64,000 bases of DNA. It comes from Thermomonas hydrothermalis (GTDB taxonomy: Bacteria; Pseudomonadota; Gammaproteobacteria; Xanthomonadales; Xanthomonadaceae). How positions within the stretch are numbered: position 1 is the first letter of the stretch; every line of letters starts with the position of its first letter. The stretch spans positions 16,920 through 80,919 of the forward strand of contig NZ_FQUK01000008.1 in NCBI RefSeq assembly GCF_900129205.1. Reading direction: 5' to 3'. The translations under genes were made by a program, and so were the position numbers. Positions 19,697 to 28,661 of the stretch are shown here, one piece after another. The notes beneath the pieces were generated by a model, which had not been told where the DNA came from, did not search any database, and saw nothing but the letters and a program-made list of their open reading frames with translations.

Positions 19697-21094
19697 ATGA
19701 ACAAGAGCAACGACACTCACACCCAATCGTCCACGACCCTACCTACTGTCTCCACCCACATCTATCCCCGCGGCGGGCTGGATGTGCTCTCGCGCGAGGA
19801 AGTCGCGCGACTGCGCGATGCCTCTGCCGATGGCGGCATGCATGAGTTGCTGCGTCGCTGTGCGCTGGCGGTGCTGACGTCCGGCAGCGCATCCGACGAC
19901 CCGCGGGCTGCCCAGGAGCTGTATCCCGATTTCGACATCCAGGTGCGCCAGCAGGATCGCGGCGTGCGTATCGAGCTTTGCAATGCGCCGGCGATGGCGT
20001 TCGTCGATGGCCAGATCATCGCTGGTGTGGCGGAGCTGCTGTTTGCAGTGGTGCGTGACCTGGCCTATACCGCGATCGATCTGAACATCGGCACGTGCCT
20101 GGAAACCTCGGCCAGCATCACCGATGCGGTGTTCCGCCTGCTGCGCAATGCCCGTGTCCTGCATCCGGGCGATCCCAACCTGGTGGTTTGCTGGGGCGGC
20201 CATTCGATCGGGCGCGAAGAGTACGAGTACACCAAGCATGTGGGGTATCAGCTTGGGCTGCGCGGAATGGACATCTGCACCGGCTGCGGCCCAGGGGCGA
20301 TGAAGGGGCCGATGAAGGGGGCGACCATCGCCCATGCCAAACAGCGGCACCGGCGTAGCCGTTACATCGGGATCACCGAGCCCGGGATCATCGCTGCGGA
20401 ATCGCCCAACCCCATCGTCAACCACCTGGTGATCATGCCGGACATCGAAAAGCGCCTGGAGGCGTTCGTCCGCATGGCGCACGGCATCATTGTGTTCCCG
20501 GGCGGCGTGGGCACGGCAGAGGAAATCCTGTATCTGCTTGGCATTCTGCTGCGCGAGGAAAACGAAGGCCTGCACTTCCCGCTGATCCTCACCGGACCGA
20601 CCGGAGCCGCGCCGTATTTCGAGCAGATCGACCGGTTCATCCGGCTCACGCTGGGCGAGGCCGCCGCTGCACGCTATGAAATCATCGTGGCCGACCCTGA
20701 GCTGGTGGCCAAACGGATGACCGCAGGGATCCGCAAGGTCAAGGAACAGCGCATCGCCCAGCAGGATTCCTTCTTCTTCAACTGGAAACTGCACGTGCCG
20801 TTGCCGTTCCAGCAGCCGTTCGTGCCCAGCCACGAGGCGATGGCCGCGCTGGACCTGCACCACGGTCGCAAGCCATATGAGTTGGCGGCGGATCTGCGCC
20901 GTGCCTTTTCCGGCATCGTTGCGGGCAATGTGAAGGAGGAGGGTATGCGCCGCATCGAAGCGCATGGCCCGTTCGAGATTCACGGCGATGCCGACATCAT
21001 GCAGGCGCTGGATGGGCTGTTGCAGGCGTTCGTGCAGCAGCGCCGGATGAAGATCGCGGGTGATTATCGGCCCTGTTACCGAGTGGTGCGGTAA
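19697..21094 (+). CDS. ppnN: Nucleotide 5'-monophosphate nucleosidase PpnN (YgdH, LOG family)
   Basis: The 465-residue protein has a central Rossmann-like LOG domain with CTGCGPGAMKGPMKGA (about 195-210) and PGGVGTAEEILYLLGI (about 268-283), flanked by N- and C-terminal domains as in E. coli YgdH/PpnN (454 residues). PpnN hydrolyses purine and pyrimidine 5'-monophosphates to base and ribose 5-phosphate and is stimulated by (p)ppGpp. The ATG has no Shine-Dalgarno site. Convergent with the histidine kinase gene, 9 bp apart. Confidence 0.92.
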   Translation: MNKSNDTHTQSSTTLPTVSTHIYPRGGLDVLSREEVARLRDASADGGMHELLRRCALAVLTSGSASDDPRAAQELYPDFDIQVRQQDRGVRIELCNAPAMAFVDGQIIAGVAELLFAVVRDLAYTAIDLNIGTCLETSASITDAVFRLLRNARVLHPGDPNLVVCWGGHSIGREEYEYTKHVGYQLGLRGMDICTGCGPGAMKGPMKGATIAHAKQRHRRSRYIGITEPGIIAAESPNPIVNHLVIMPDIEKRLEAFVRMAHGIIVFPGGVGTAEEILYLLGILLREENEGLHFPLILTGPTGAAPYFEQIDRFIRLTLGEAAAARYEIIVADPELVAKRMTAGIRKVKEQRIAQQDSFFFNWKLHVPLPFQQPFVPSHEAMAALDLHHGRKPYELAADLRRAFSGIVAGNVKEEGMRRIEAHGPFEIHGDADIMQALDGLLQAFVQQRRMKIAGDYRPCYRVVR

Positions 21095-21103
21095 GCCGCC
21101 GCC

Positions 21104-22114
21104 TCAGTTGTCCAGGGGCAGCACCAGGCGTGCCACGTAGCGGCCCTGCTCGATCGCGGTGTCGAGCCGGCCGCGGTTGCCGGTCAGCGCTTCGATCCGC
21201 TGCCGGCTGGCGGCTTGGCCAAGGGCGTGGCCCTGTGTCTTGGCTCGGTCTGGCGGTAGGTCGTTGGTGATCGTGACTTCGATCTGTCGGTCATTAGTGC
21301 GGACACGGATTTCCACCCGGCCGCCCTGGGGCAGCGGTTCGATGCCATGGCGGATCGCGTTTTCGGCCAGCGGCTGGATCGACAGCGAGGGGACCTGCAC
21401 GGTGGGCACCGGGTCGGGGACGTCCCAATCGAGCGTCAGCCGCGGTCCGAGCCGTAGGGCTTCGATGTCCAGGTAGCGGCGGGTCAGCGCCAGTTCCTCG
21501 GCCAATGGGATGCGTTGCGGGCCACGCAGCGCGCTGCGGAACAGATCGGCCAGATCCAGCAGCACCCGTTCGGCCACGTCTGGTTGTGCGTGCACCAGCG
21601 CGGCACCGGTGTTGAGTGTATTGAACAGAAAATGCGGCCGAATCCTGGCCTGCAGGGCTTCCAGCTCGCGCTGTTTGGCATGCACAGCCAGGTGCCGTGC
21701 TTGCGCATAGTTGCGGTAGGCCAATAGCCCGACCAGCCCGACCACGGTCGCCAGCCCCATCTGGCGCAGCAGGAATGCCGCCTGCGTGCCGCTAGCGCTG
21801 TCGGTCATCTGCAGGATGTGCCAGGCGGCGGTTGCCACCAGCAGGCTCATCAACAGAAACAGTGCCAGACACACCCAGGCCAGCCGAAGTCCGGACAGGC
21901 GTGAGAGCGGCCGGCGCAGAAGAAAAAGCGCGCATAAGGTTGCAATCGTCACCCACTGGATTCCCAGTGAGGCCAGCCCGAAGTGCACCAGCCGGTTGTC
22001 GTCCTGCATGGGGGCCAAGGCCAGGATCGCCGCCAGCGCTTCGCCGCCCAGCAGCACTCCAAGCAGGGCGGTGGGGCGCCAGAGGGCGGCCAGTGGGTGG
22101 TGGGGTGCGTTCAC
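21104..22114 (-). CDS. LytS/AlgZ-type sensor histidine kinase
   Basis: The 336-residue membrane kinase has four hydrophobic segments in residues 15-135. The His_kinase domain follows, with the phospho-acceptor His in ALQARIRPHFLFNTLNT (about residue 160). The ATP-binding domain includes VQVPSLSIQPLAENAIRHGIEPL (N box) and a C-terminal region resembling the G box. This is the PF06580 class that normally pairs with a LytTR response regulator; in xanthomonads the closest match is the AlgZ/AlgR pair. No response-regulator gene adjoins it here. The signal sensed is unknown. Confidence 0.85.
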   Translation of the reverse strand: MNAPHHPLAALWRPTALLGVLLGGEALAAILALAPMQDDNRLVHFGLASLGIQWVTIATLCALFLLRRPLSRLSGLRLAWVCLALFLLMSLLVATAAWHILQMTDSASGTQAAFLLRQMGLATVVGLVGLLAYRNYAQARHLAVHAKQRELEALQARIRPHFLFNTLNTGAALVHAQPDVAERVLLDLADLFRSALRGPQRIPLAEELALTRRYLDIEALRLGPRLTLDWDVPDPVPTVQVPSLSIQPLAENAIRHGIEPLPQGGRVEIRVRTNDRQIEVTITNDLPPDRAKTQGHALGQAASRQRIEALTGNRGRLDTAIEQGRYVARLVLPLDN

Positions 22115-22217
22115 GGCATCATGTTGCAGAGACAGCGGGTTGGATCAGGGTAGCCGTGCGCATGAGTGCGCGCAAAACGGCATGGCGTGATGGGGCAGCC
22201 GGTAGAATGCGTCCATC

Positions 22218-22934
22218 ATGCGCCTGAACCGACATATTGCAGACAGCGGCCACTGCTCGCGCCGCGAAGCCGATCGCCTGATTGCCGAAGGCCGGGTCAC
22301 CGTCAACGGGGTACGGGCCCGCATCGGCGCTGAAGTCGCCGAGGGGGATCGTGTTCAGATCGACGGCAGGCCACTGGCTGTGCGTACGGCGGCCAAAGGC
22401 AAGCGACGGCATGTGTACATCGCCCTGCACAAGCCGGTCGGGATCGTCTGTACCACCGAGTCCACGGTCAAGGACAACATCGTCGATTTCGTCGGTCATG
22501 AGCAGCGCATCTTCCCGATCGGGCGCCTGGACAAGGACTCCGAGGGGCTGATCCTGCTGACCAGCAACGGTGACATCGTCAACCGCATCCTGCGCGCCGA
22601 GAACAAGCTGGAGAAGGAATATCTGGTGGCGGTGAACCACCCGGTGACCGACGAGTTCCTGCGTGGCATGGCCCGGGGCGGGGTGCCGGTGCATGGCGTG
22701 CCCACCTTGCCCTGTCGAACCGGGAAGCTGGGGCGCTATGGCTTTCGCATTGTCCTGGTGCAGGGGTTGAACCGGCAGATCCGGCTGATGGCGGCGCATT
22801 TCGGCTACCGGGTCAAGCAGCTGGTCCGGGTACGGATCGGCAATGTCCGGCTTGGACATCTCAAGCCCGGTCAGTGGCGCAATCTGACCGATGCAGAGCT
22901 GCGCGGGCTGCTGCCGGAGCAGACCGACTGGTGA
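22218..22934 (+). CDS. rluF: 23S rRNA pseudouridine synthase, RluF-like
   Basis: The 238-residue RsuA/RluB/E/F-family enzyme has an N-terminal S4 RNA-binding domain (MRLNRHIADSGHCSRREADRLI) and a catalytic domain with the nucleophilic Asp in PIGRLDKDSEGLILLTSNGD. The segment ALHKPVGIVCTTESTVKDNIVDFV resembles RluF, which modifies U2604 of 23S rRNA and also tRNA-Tyr. RluF of E. coli is longer (290 residues). A TAGAAT at 22203-22208 lies only 9 bases before the ATG, with no Shine-Dalgarno site. Confidence 0.85.
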   Translation: MRLNRHIADSGHCSRREADRLIAEGRVTVNGVRARIGAEVAEGDRVQIDGRPLAVRTAAKGKRRHVYIALHKPVGIVCTTESTVKDNIVDFVGHEQRIFPIGRLDKDSEGLILLTSNGDIVNRILRAENKLEKEYLVAVNHPVTDEFLRGMARGGVPVHGVPTLPCRTGKLGRYGFRIVLVQGLNRQIRLMAAHFGYRVKQLVRVRIGNVRLGHLKPGQWRNLTDAELRGLLPEQTDW

Positions 22935-23159
22935 GTGGCGCTGGGGTATCCGCAAAAAATTCTTGTGCCGGATACACACATGACAGCAAAAACAGGGTAA
23001 TGTGCGCTCACTGTTCCAAGCGGGATCACGGTACATCGTGACCCGATGCGGTAGATCCATCGCGATCCGCTACATCGTGTGCGTTGACCCTTGCTCGACA
23101 GTCGCGGCTGGTTTGCCTGCCGTGTTTTCATTTCCAACTGTTATTCAGGAGTTTGCAAC
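22935..23159 (+). promoter_or_regulatory. Long 5' region of the cold-shock gene
   Basis: The 225-bp gap before cspA is probably mostly 5' untranslated leader, as in other cold-shock genes whose leaders fold as temperature-responsive structures. Direct repeats TACATCGTG at 23032-23040 and 23071-23079 flank a partly palindromic stretch around ATCGCGAT. A Shine-Dalgarno CAGGAG lies 10-12 bases before the start. No promoter could be picked with confidence. Confidence 0.4.
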
Positions 23160-23369
23160 ATGTCGGATCGTCAGACCGGTACCGTTAAGTGGTTCAACGA
23201 TGCCAAGGGCTTTGGCTTCATCACCCCGGAGTCGGGCCCGGACGTTTTCGTCCACTTCCGCTCGATCGTGGGCACGGGCTTTAAGTCCCTGCAGGAAGGC
23301 CAGAAGGTCTCCTTCAAGGTGGTGCAGGGCCAGAAGGGCCTGCAGGCCGACGAAGTACAGGCGCTGTAA
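23160..23369 (+). CDS. cspA: Cold-shock domain protein (CspA family)
   Basis: The 69-residue single cold-shock domain protein has both RNA-binding motifs, RNP1 ([12 protein letters not shown]) and RNP2 (DVFVHF). It binds single-stranded RNA and DNA and acts as an RNA chaperone. I chose the ATG at 23160 by family length; the open frame runs 23 codons further upstream. The long leader and the dedicated terminator indicate a monocistronic gene. The exact paralogue cannot be told. Confidence 0.95.
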   Translation: MSDRQTGTVKWFNDAKGFGFITPESGPDVFVHFRSIVGTGFKSLQEGQKVSFKVVQGQKGLQADEVQAL

Positions 23370-23394
23370 GCCGCCGCACGCGCATCGCGCATCC

Positions 23395-23424
23395 GAAGAA
23401 GCCCGGCCCAGGCCGGGCTTCTTC
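23395..23424 (+). terminator. Intrinsic terminator after cspA
   Basis: A 13-bp perfect stem (23395-23407 with 23412-23424, GAAGAAGCCCGGC) closes a CCAG loop 25 bp after the cspA stop. The T tract is short and interrupted. Confidence 0.85.
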
Positions 23425-23498
23425 CGTTTGGGGGCATGTCAAAATGATGCCGCCGGCAGCGCTGCCGGTGTCTTCAGCCGACTCAGCCTGTTGTGTCC

Positions 23499-24359
23499 AT
23501 GTCGTTACCTGTTGCCGATCACCTGATGCCTCGCCTGTTGGCCATCTGCGTTGCTCTGACGGTCGTCGCAGGTTGCCAGCAGAATCAGCCGGTTGCCCAG
23601 GACGACGAGGTCGCGCATCCGCTGGCCAATGCCAGTGCGCAGGCAGCCGGCTTGCACGATGTCATCGAAACCACACCGGCGTACCTGATCGGGATCAGCT
23701 ATCCGCAGGCAGCGGCCAAGTATCCGCCTCTGGCCGATGCCCTGCAGGCGTATGCCGCCGCGTGCCGGGAGCGGTTGATGCGGGCGGTGCAGGCGTTGCA
23801 GGGGCGCAAGCCGGCGATGCCATACGACCTCAGCCTGCAGTTCAGCATGGTGGCGGAAACCCCGCGGCTGGTGGCGGTGGCGGCCAGCGGCAGCAGCTAT
23901 CTGGGGGGCGCCCATGGCGAGCCGCTGGAGCAGCGGTTCGTCTGGCTGGTGGCACAGCAGCAGATGCTGGCAGCCGAGCAGTTGATCCCGGATGCGCAAG
24001 GGTGGCGGCCGGTCTCGGACTACGTGCGTGGCGTGTTGCGCGACCGAATGGAGCAGAGTCTGGATGAGGCGGGCGTGCAGGGAGAAGCGCGGGAGGCGGC
24101 GCGACGCCTGCGGATGGCGATGATCGAGCAGGGGACCCAGCCCGATGCCCGCCATTTCGCGCTGTTTGAGCCGGTGATCAATGCCGATGGCAGCATTCGC
24201 GCAATACGCTTCGTGTTTCCGCCGTACCAGGTGGGTCCGTATGCCGACGGCACCCAGACCGTGGACGTGCCAGCGCGGATGTTGCTGCCGAATGTTGCGC
24301 CCGCCTACCGCGCGCTGTTTGGTCCTGCGCCGCGAACGCGCTCGCAAGGGTCAGGTTGA
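23499..24359 (+). CDS. DUF3298/RsiV-like lipoprotein
   Basis: The 286-residue protein has a lipoprotein signal: from the in-frame Met at 23526 it reads MPRLLAICVALTVVAGCQQN, with lipobox VAGC. It shares the pattern of DUF4163 plus DUF3298 proteins: YDLSLQFSMVAETPRLVAVAASG, SSYLGGAHGEPLEQRFVW, and a C-terminal FALFEPVINADGSIRAIRFVFPPYQVGPYADG. This is the extracytoplasmic part seen in RsiV and PdaC-type proteins, but no sigma factor gene is nearby. The start is uncertain among 23493 (GTG), 23499 and 23526. Function unknown. Confidence 0.75.
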   Translation: MSLPVADHLMPRLLAICVALTVVAGCQQNQPVAQDDEVAHPLANASAQAAGLHDVIETTPAYLIGISYPQAAAKYPPLADALQAYAAACRERLMRAVQALQGRKPAMPYDLSLQFSMVAETPRLVAVAASGSSYLGGAHGEPLEQRFVWLVAQQQMLAAEQLIPDAQGWRPVSDYVRGVLRDRMEQSLDEAGVQGEAREAARRLRMAMIEQGTQPDARHFALFEPVINADGSIRAIRFVFPPYQVGPYADGTQTVDVPARMLLPNVAPAYRALFGPAPRTRSQGSG

Positions 24360-24377
24360 TTGCATCTGCCCCAATAC

Positions 24378-24405
24378 ACACACGCCGCCCGAAGGCGGCG
24401 TGTGT
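24378..24405. terminator. Hairpin between the DUF3298 gene and the dcp-like gene
   Basis: A 12-bp perfect stem ACACACGCCGCC/GGCGGCGTGTGT closes a CGAA loop (24390-24393) between two convergent genes. There is no T tract, so it is a likely but not certain terminator. Confidence 0.6.
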
Positions 24406-24431
24406 GGAGGCGAAGCGTCCTAGGCCGTCTG

Positions 24432-26630
24432 TCAGTGACTGTCCAGACCGCGCTGCTCGAGCAGGGGTTCGATCGCAGGCTCGTAGCCGGCCAGGTTGGG
24501 GAACAGCCGGTCGGGTGCGATCTCGCCGCCGGGTGCCAGCACCTTGGCGCGGACCTGGTCGCCGTTTTCGCGGGTCAGGCCGCCGTGATCGCGGATCCAC
24601 TTCGAGGTGTTGGCGGCCAGCACTTCCGACCAGATGTAAGCGTAATAGCCGGCCGCGTAGCCTCCCATGATGTGGCTGAAATAAGGCGTGCGGTAGCGCG
24701 GCGGCACCGGGGCATAGTCAAAGCCATCGGCCTTCAGTGCCTGTGCTTCGAACGCCATCACGTCCTTGCCGTCCGGGATCTGTTCCAGTGGCAGCTGGTG
24801 CCAGCGCTGGTCCAGCATCGCCGCTTCCAGGTACTCGGTAGTGGCAAAGCCCTGGTTGAACTTCGATGCCGCGATTACCTTGTCCAGCAGCGCCTTGGGC
24901 ATTGGCTCGCCGGTCTGGTAGTGCTTGGCGTAATGGGCCAGCACCTCCGGCCAGTCGGCCCACATTTCGTTGACCTGGGACGGGTACTCGACGAAGTCAC
25001 GCGGGACGTTCATCGAGAAATACGGGTAGCGCACGTCCTGGAAGAAACCGTGCAGAGCGTGGCCGAACTCGTGGAAGGCGGTGGTGACTTCATCCCAGGT
25101 CAGCAGGGTGGGCTTGCCAGGGGCGGGTTTGGGGATGTTGAGGTGGTTGGCCACCACCGGCTGCTCGCCCAGCAGTTTGTTCTGGGCCACGTAGGTGTTC
25201 ATCCAGGCACCGCCGCGCTTGGAGGCGCGGGCATACGGGTCCCAGATGAAGATGGCCAGCGGTTTGCCGTCGCGGTCGAACACCTCGTAGGTCCAGGTGT
25301 CGGGGTGGTACTTGGGCAGGTCGGTGCGTTCCTTGAAGGTCAGGCCATACAGGCGGTTAGCGGCATAGAACACGCCGTTTTCCAGCACGTTGCGCATCTC
25401 GAAATACGGCTTGAGCTGGCTTTCATCAAAGCTGAACTTCGCTTTGCGCACCTTCTCGCTGTAGTACGCCCAGTCCCAGGGCTGCAGGGTGAAGCTCGGC
25501 TGGCCCTTGGCGTTCTGTTCGGCGTCGATCATCGCCTGCAGGTCGGCACCTTCGCGGCGGGCATTGGCCACCGCCTTGGGCGCCAGCTGGCGCAGCATGG
25601 CGTTGACGTTGTCCTGGTTGCGGGCAGTTTCATCGGCCAGCACATAGTTGGCGTAGGTGTCGTAGCCGAGCAGGCGCGCGCGTTCGGCACGCAGCTTGAG
25701 CACCTGCGCGATCACCCCGGTGTTGTCCCACTGGTTGCCGCGGCTGCCGCGCGCCACCGAGGCTTCGTGAATGCGCTGACGCAGGGCGCGGTCTTCCAGC
25801 TGGGCCAGCACCGGCTGGCCGGTGGTGTTGACCAGGGCGATCACATATTTGCCCGGCAGATTGCGGGCTTTGGCCGCTTCCTCGGCGGCTGCGATCTGTT
25901 CGTCACGCAGACCGGCCAGCTGGGCGCGGTCGTCCACCACCACGGCGGACGCATTCACCTCAGCCAGCACGTTCTGGTCGAAGCGGGTGTTGAGCTGGGC
26001 CAGCTCAGTATTGATGGCACGGATACGCGCCTTCTGGGTTTCGTCCAAAGCGGCACCAGCGCGCACGAAGTCCTGGTAGCGCTTTTCCAGGAGGCGCCGA
26101 TCCACCGGATCCAGACCAAGCTGGTCACGCTGTTCGTACAGCGCCTTGATTCGGGCGAACAGCTTGGGGTTCAGCGCGATGGCGTCAGCGTGCGCGGAGA
26201 ACTTCGGCGCGTATTCGGTTTCCAGCTTTTCCCGGGCCGGGTTCTTGTCGGTGGCGACCAGGTTGAAGAACACGCTGGTTGCGCGGTTGAGCACCTGGCC
26301 GGTCTTTTCCATCGCGACGATGGTGTTTTCGAAGGTGGGCGGTGCAGGGTTGTTGGCGATCGCCTCGATCTCGCGCAGCTGGATGGCCATGCCGGCGTCG
26401 AAGGCCGGGGCGAAGTCGCTGTCTTTGATCTTGTCGAACTGCGGATAGTGCATCGGCAGCGGGCTGGGGGCGGCGAACGGGCCGCTGTAGGCAGTGGCAG
26501 CCATCGGGGCCTCCTGGCGCGTGGACGTCGATTTCTTGGCGTGCGGCTTGGCGGCGTGGACAGGGTGGGCGTAGCCGGTCAAGGCAGTGGCAACGGCCAA
26601 TACGAGTGCGCAGGTGATCGGACGGGACAT
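24432..26630 (-). CDS. dcp: M3-family zinc metallopeptidase (peptidyl-dipeptidase Dcp type), exported
   Basis: The 732-residue enzyme has a signal peptide (residues 1-26, ending HPVHA) and an M3 peptidase domain with the zinc site HEFGHALHGFFQ (about residues 515-526) and a downstream Glu ligand in the YPSQVNEMWADW context. Dcp enzymes remove C-terminal dipeptides. The signal peptide points to a periplasmic enzyme, as found in xanthomonads, whereas E. coli Dcp is largely cytoplasmic. I chose the ATG at 26630, which has AGGAA at good spacing; the longer frame runs antisense through gpx. It is divergent from gpx. Confidence 0.92.
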   Translation of the reverse strand: MSRPITCALVLAVATALTGYAHPVHAAKPHAKKSTSTRQEAPMAATAYSGPFAAPSPLPMHYPQFDKIKDSDFAPAFDAGMAIQLREIEAIANNPAPPTFENTIVAMEKTGQVLNRATSVFFNLVATDKNPAREKLETEYAPKFSAHADAIALNPKLFARIKALYEQRDQLGLDPVDRRLLEKRYQDFVRAGAALDETQKARIRAINTELAQLNTRFDQNVLAEVNASAVVVDDRAQLAGLRDEQIAAAEEAAKARNLPGKYVIALVNTTGQPVLAQLEDRALRQRIHEASVARGSRGNQWDNTGVIAQVLKLRAERARLLGYDTYANYVLADETARNQDNVNAMLRQLAPKAVANARREGADLQAMIDAEQNAKGQPSFTLQPWDWAYYSEKVRKAKFSFDESQLKPYFEMRNVLENGVFYAANRLYGLTFKERTDLPKYHPDTWTYEVFDRDGKPLAIFIWDPYARASKRGGAWMNTYVAQNKLLGEQPVVANHLNIPKPAPGKPTLLTWDEVTTAFHEFGHALHGFFQDVRYPYFSMNVPRDFVEYPSQVNEMWADWPEVLAHYAKHYQTGEPMPKALLDKVIAASKFNQGFATTEYLEAAMLDQRWHQLPLEQIPDGKDVMAFEAQALKADGFDYAPVPPRYRTPYFSHIMGGYAAGYYAYIWSEVLAANTSKWIRDHGGLTRENGDQVRAKVLAPGGEIAPDRLFPNLAGYEPAIEPLLEQRGLDSH

Positions 26631-26756
26631 GTAGGTTCCTGCATGAACGATGGAAGCCGCCATTCTAGACGATGCCGGTGTGTCCCGGCCGGGGGCTGTC
26701 ATTGGCCGGAAAATATGCGCACAATGCTGGCAGGGGTCACACACAGGAGTCGGGTC

Positions 26757-27236
26757 ATGCCGACCGCGTTCGATTTTTCCGCCGTCGATCTGGACGGCAA
26801 GGTGCAGCCGTTGTCGCAGTGGCGTGGCAAGGTGCTGCTGATCGTCAACACCGCCAGCAAGTGCGGCTTCACCCCGCAATACCAGGGGTTGGAGGCGCTG
26901 TGGCGCAAGTACGGCCCGCAGGAGCTGGTGGTGCTGGGGTTCCCGTGCGATCAGTTCGGCCATCAGGAGCCGGGTGATGCCGAGGAGATCCGCAATTTCT
27001 GCACGTTGACCTATGACGTCACCTTCCCGATGTTTGCCAAGGTCGAGGTCAACGGCCCGAATGCCCACCCGCTCTGGGCCTGGCTGAAAACCCAGAAGGG
27101 CGGTCTGCTCGGGATCAATGCGATCAAGTGGAACTTCACCAAGTTCCTGGTTGGGCGTGACGGTCAGGTGATTTCGCGGCATGCGCCCACCGAGGCGCCG
27201 GAGTCGCTGGCCTCCCGGATCGAGGCGGCCCTGTGA
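26757..27236 (+). CDS. gpx: Glutathione/thioredoxin peroxidase (Gpx family, cysteine type)
   Basis: The 159-residue peroxidase has the peroxidatic Cys (not selenocysteine) in NTASKCGFTPQYQGLE, the conserved Gln-context block FPCDQFGHQEPG with a second Cys that may resolve the sulfenic acid, and the signature KWNFTKFLVGRDG. Bacterial members usually use thioredoxin to reduce hydroperoxides in the cytoplasm. An AGGAG precedes the ATG. Its stop overlaps the start of the next gene by one base. Confidence 0.94.
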   Translation: MPTAFDFSAVDLDGKVQPLSQWRGKVLLIVNTASKCGFTPQYQGLEALWRKYGPQELVVLGFPCDQFGHQEPGDAEEIRNFCTLTYDVTFPMFAKVEVNGPNAHPLWAWLKTQKGGLLGINAIKWNFTKFLVGRDGQVISRHAPTEAPESLASRIEAAL

Positions 27237-27646
27237 TGCGGGCCTGGAATGAGCAAGGTGATCGCTACCGCCTGCTGTTTGAGTTCCAGCCGCCCCTGTT
27301 GAGCGTGCGGCTGCAGGGGCAGGTGGGGCCGGAGGAGAATCTGGCGGTCACCACCGAGTACTGGCGCAAGATCGCCCGCGCCGTCACCGAGGCTGGGGCC
27401 GCCCAGCTGCTGGTGCTGGACGAAATGCCGGGCGAAGTCATGACCGATGCCGAGCTGGAACGGTTTTTCGACAGCCTGGCCGGGCTTGGGTTGGAAAACG
27501 TCCAGATCGCCTATGTCGAGGCCCGGGTGGACCAGATCCCGCGGATCGAATACGCGCAGGTGCTGGCGCAGGAGCGCGGTTACCGGGTGCGTACCTTTGG
27601 CACCGAGGCCGAGGCCATGCTCTGGTTGCGGTACGGGCAGGTGTGA
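27236..27646 (+). CDS. SpoIIAA/STAS-like small protein, paralogue A
   Basis: The 136-residue cytoplasmic protein is of unknown function, with no signal peptide. Its alternating strands and helices and the segment QLLVLDEMPGEVMTDAELERF resemble SpoIIAA-like (STAS/SEC14-type) proteins. It ends in AEAMLWLRYGQV. A second gene at 30179-30574 encodes a clearly related protein with the same ending (ARHWLLYGQ). The start is the ATG overlapping the gpx stop; a GTG at 27233 is an alternative. No phosphorylatable Ser in the SpoIIAA position is recognisable. Cotranscription with gpx is likely. Confidence 0.65.
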   Translation: MRAWNEQGDRYRLLFEFQPPLLSVRLQGQVGPEENLAVTTEYWRKIARAVTEAGAAQLLVLDEMPGEVMTDAELERFFDSLAGLGLENVQIAYVEARVDQIPRIEYAQVLAQERGYRVRTFGTEAEAMLWLRYGQV

Positions 27647-27720
27647 GCGCAGGCCGGGTGCGGCGTGCTCGAAACTATTTTGAGCGGCAGGCGTGGCCGT
27701 GTGTTCGGGCGGCGCCGGTG

Positions 27721-28515
27721 TCACTTCTCCACGAACGCGCGTTCGAATACGTATTCGCCGGGGCTGCCGATGCGTGGCGAAGCGGTGAAACCGCGCCGGT
27801 CGAGGATGGCACGGAAGTCGGCCAGCATCTGCGGGCTGCCGCATAGCATGGCGCGATCATGGGCTGGATCCAGGGCTGGCAGGCCAAGATCGGCGGTGAT
27901 TCGCCCGCTGTCGAGCAGGTCGGTGATTCGGCCGCGCTGCAGCCGGCCGTGCCAGTAGAAGTCCTCGCGGCTGACGGCCGGGTAGTACAGCAGCTGGGCG
28001 CGGATCTGCTCACCCAGGTATTCATGGCATTGCAGCCCGCGGGTGAGGTAGTCGCGGTAGGCCAGATCCTGTTCGGTCCGCACCCCGTGCACCACGATCA
28101 CCTTCTCGAAGCGCTCATAGGTCTGCGGGTCCTTGATGATGGACAGCCAGGGCGCAAGCCCGGTGCCGGTGCCCAGCAGATACAGATTGCGGCCCGGGTG
28201 CAGGTCGGAGATCAGCAGGGTGCCGGTCGGCTTGCGGCTGATCAGTAAGGTGTCGCCGGGCTTGATGTGCTGCAGGCGCGAGGTCAGCGGCCCGTTCGGC
28301 ACCTTGATGCTGAAGAACTCTAGTTCCTCCTCCCAGTTGGCACTGGCGATGGAGTAGGCGCGCAGCAGCGGCCGGCCCTCGACTTCTAGGCCGATCATCA
28401 CGAACTGGCCGTTGTCGAAGCGAAAGCCGTCATCGCGGGTGGTGGTGAAGCTGAAATAGGCGTCGGTCCAGTGACGGACGTCGAGCACCGTTTCGGTCCC
28501 GAAGGGAGAGGCCAT
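27721..28515 (-). CDS. fpr: Ferredoxin-NADP+ reductase
   Basis: The 264-residue flavoprotein has an FAD-binding domain with RAYSIASANW, an NADP-binding domain with LLGTGTGLAPWLSI, and AMLCGSPQML near the C-terminus. It matches bacterial subclass I Fpr (Azotobacter/Pseudomonas type, about 258 residues, ending in VEK). It moves electrons between NADPH and ferredoxin or flavodoxin, often in oxidative stress. It is convergent with the STAS-like gene and divergent from the fumarase gene. Confidence 0.93.
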   Translation of the reverse strand: MASPFGTETVLDVRHWTDAYFSFTTTRDDGFRFDNGQFVMIGLEVEGRPLLRAYSIASANWEEELEFFSIKVPNGPLTSRLQHIKPGDTLLISRKPTGTLLISDLHPGRNLYLLGTGTGLAPWLSIIKDPQTYERFEKVIVVHGVRTEQDLAYRDYLTRGLQCHEYLGEQIRAQLLYYPAVSREDFYWHGRLQRGRITDLLDSGRITADLGLPALDPAHDRAMLCGSPQMLADFRAILDRRGFTASPRIGSPGEYVFERAFVEK

Positions 28516-28625
28516 GGGTACGCTGGATGTGCGAAGTGGACGCGCATTTTACGATGCGGCGCAGCAACGGATTTGATCCAGGGCAAATCGGCGACCCGGA
28601 TGGCATCGGCCAGTGGGTCAGGAGG

Positions 28626-28631
28626 GTAAAA
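28626..28631 (+). promoter_or_regulatory. Candidate -10 box of the fumarase gene
   Basis: TAAAAT lies 30 bases before the GTG start of the fumarase gene, implying a leader of roughly 23 nt without a clear Shine-Dalgarno site. No convincing -35 box was found. Confidence 0.3.
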
Positions 28632-28661
28632 TTCCACGCTCTCCCATGCCGGTGATTTGCC

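Noticed and set aside
24360..27236. Very long (958-codon) rightward open frame ending in gpx
   Set aside because: All but the last 159 codons run antisense through the Dcp-type peptidase gene. Gpx has its own ATG and Shine-Dalgarno site at 26757, and the upstream part has the Val/Gly/Gln/His-rich composition of a GC-rich shadow frame.
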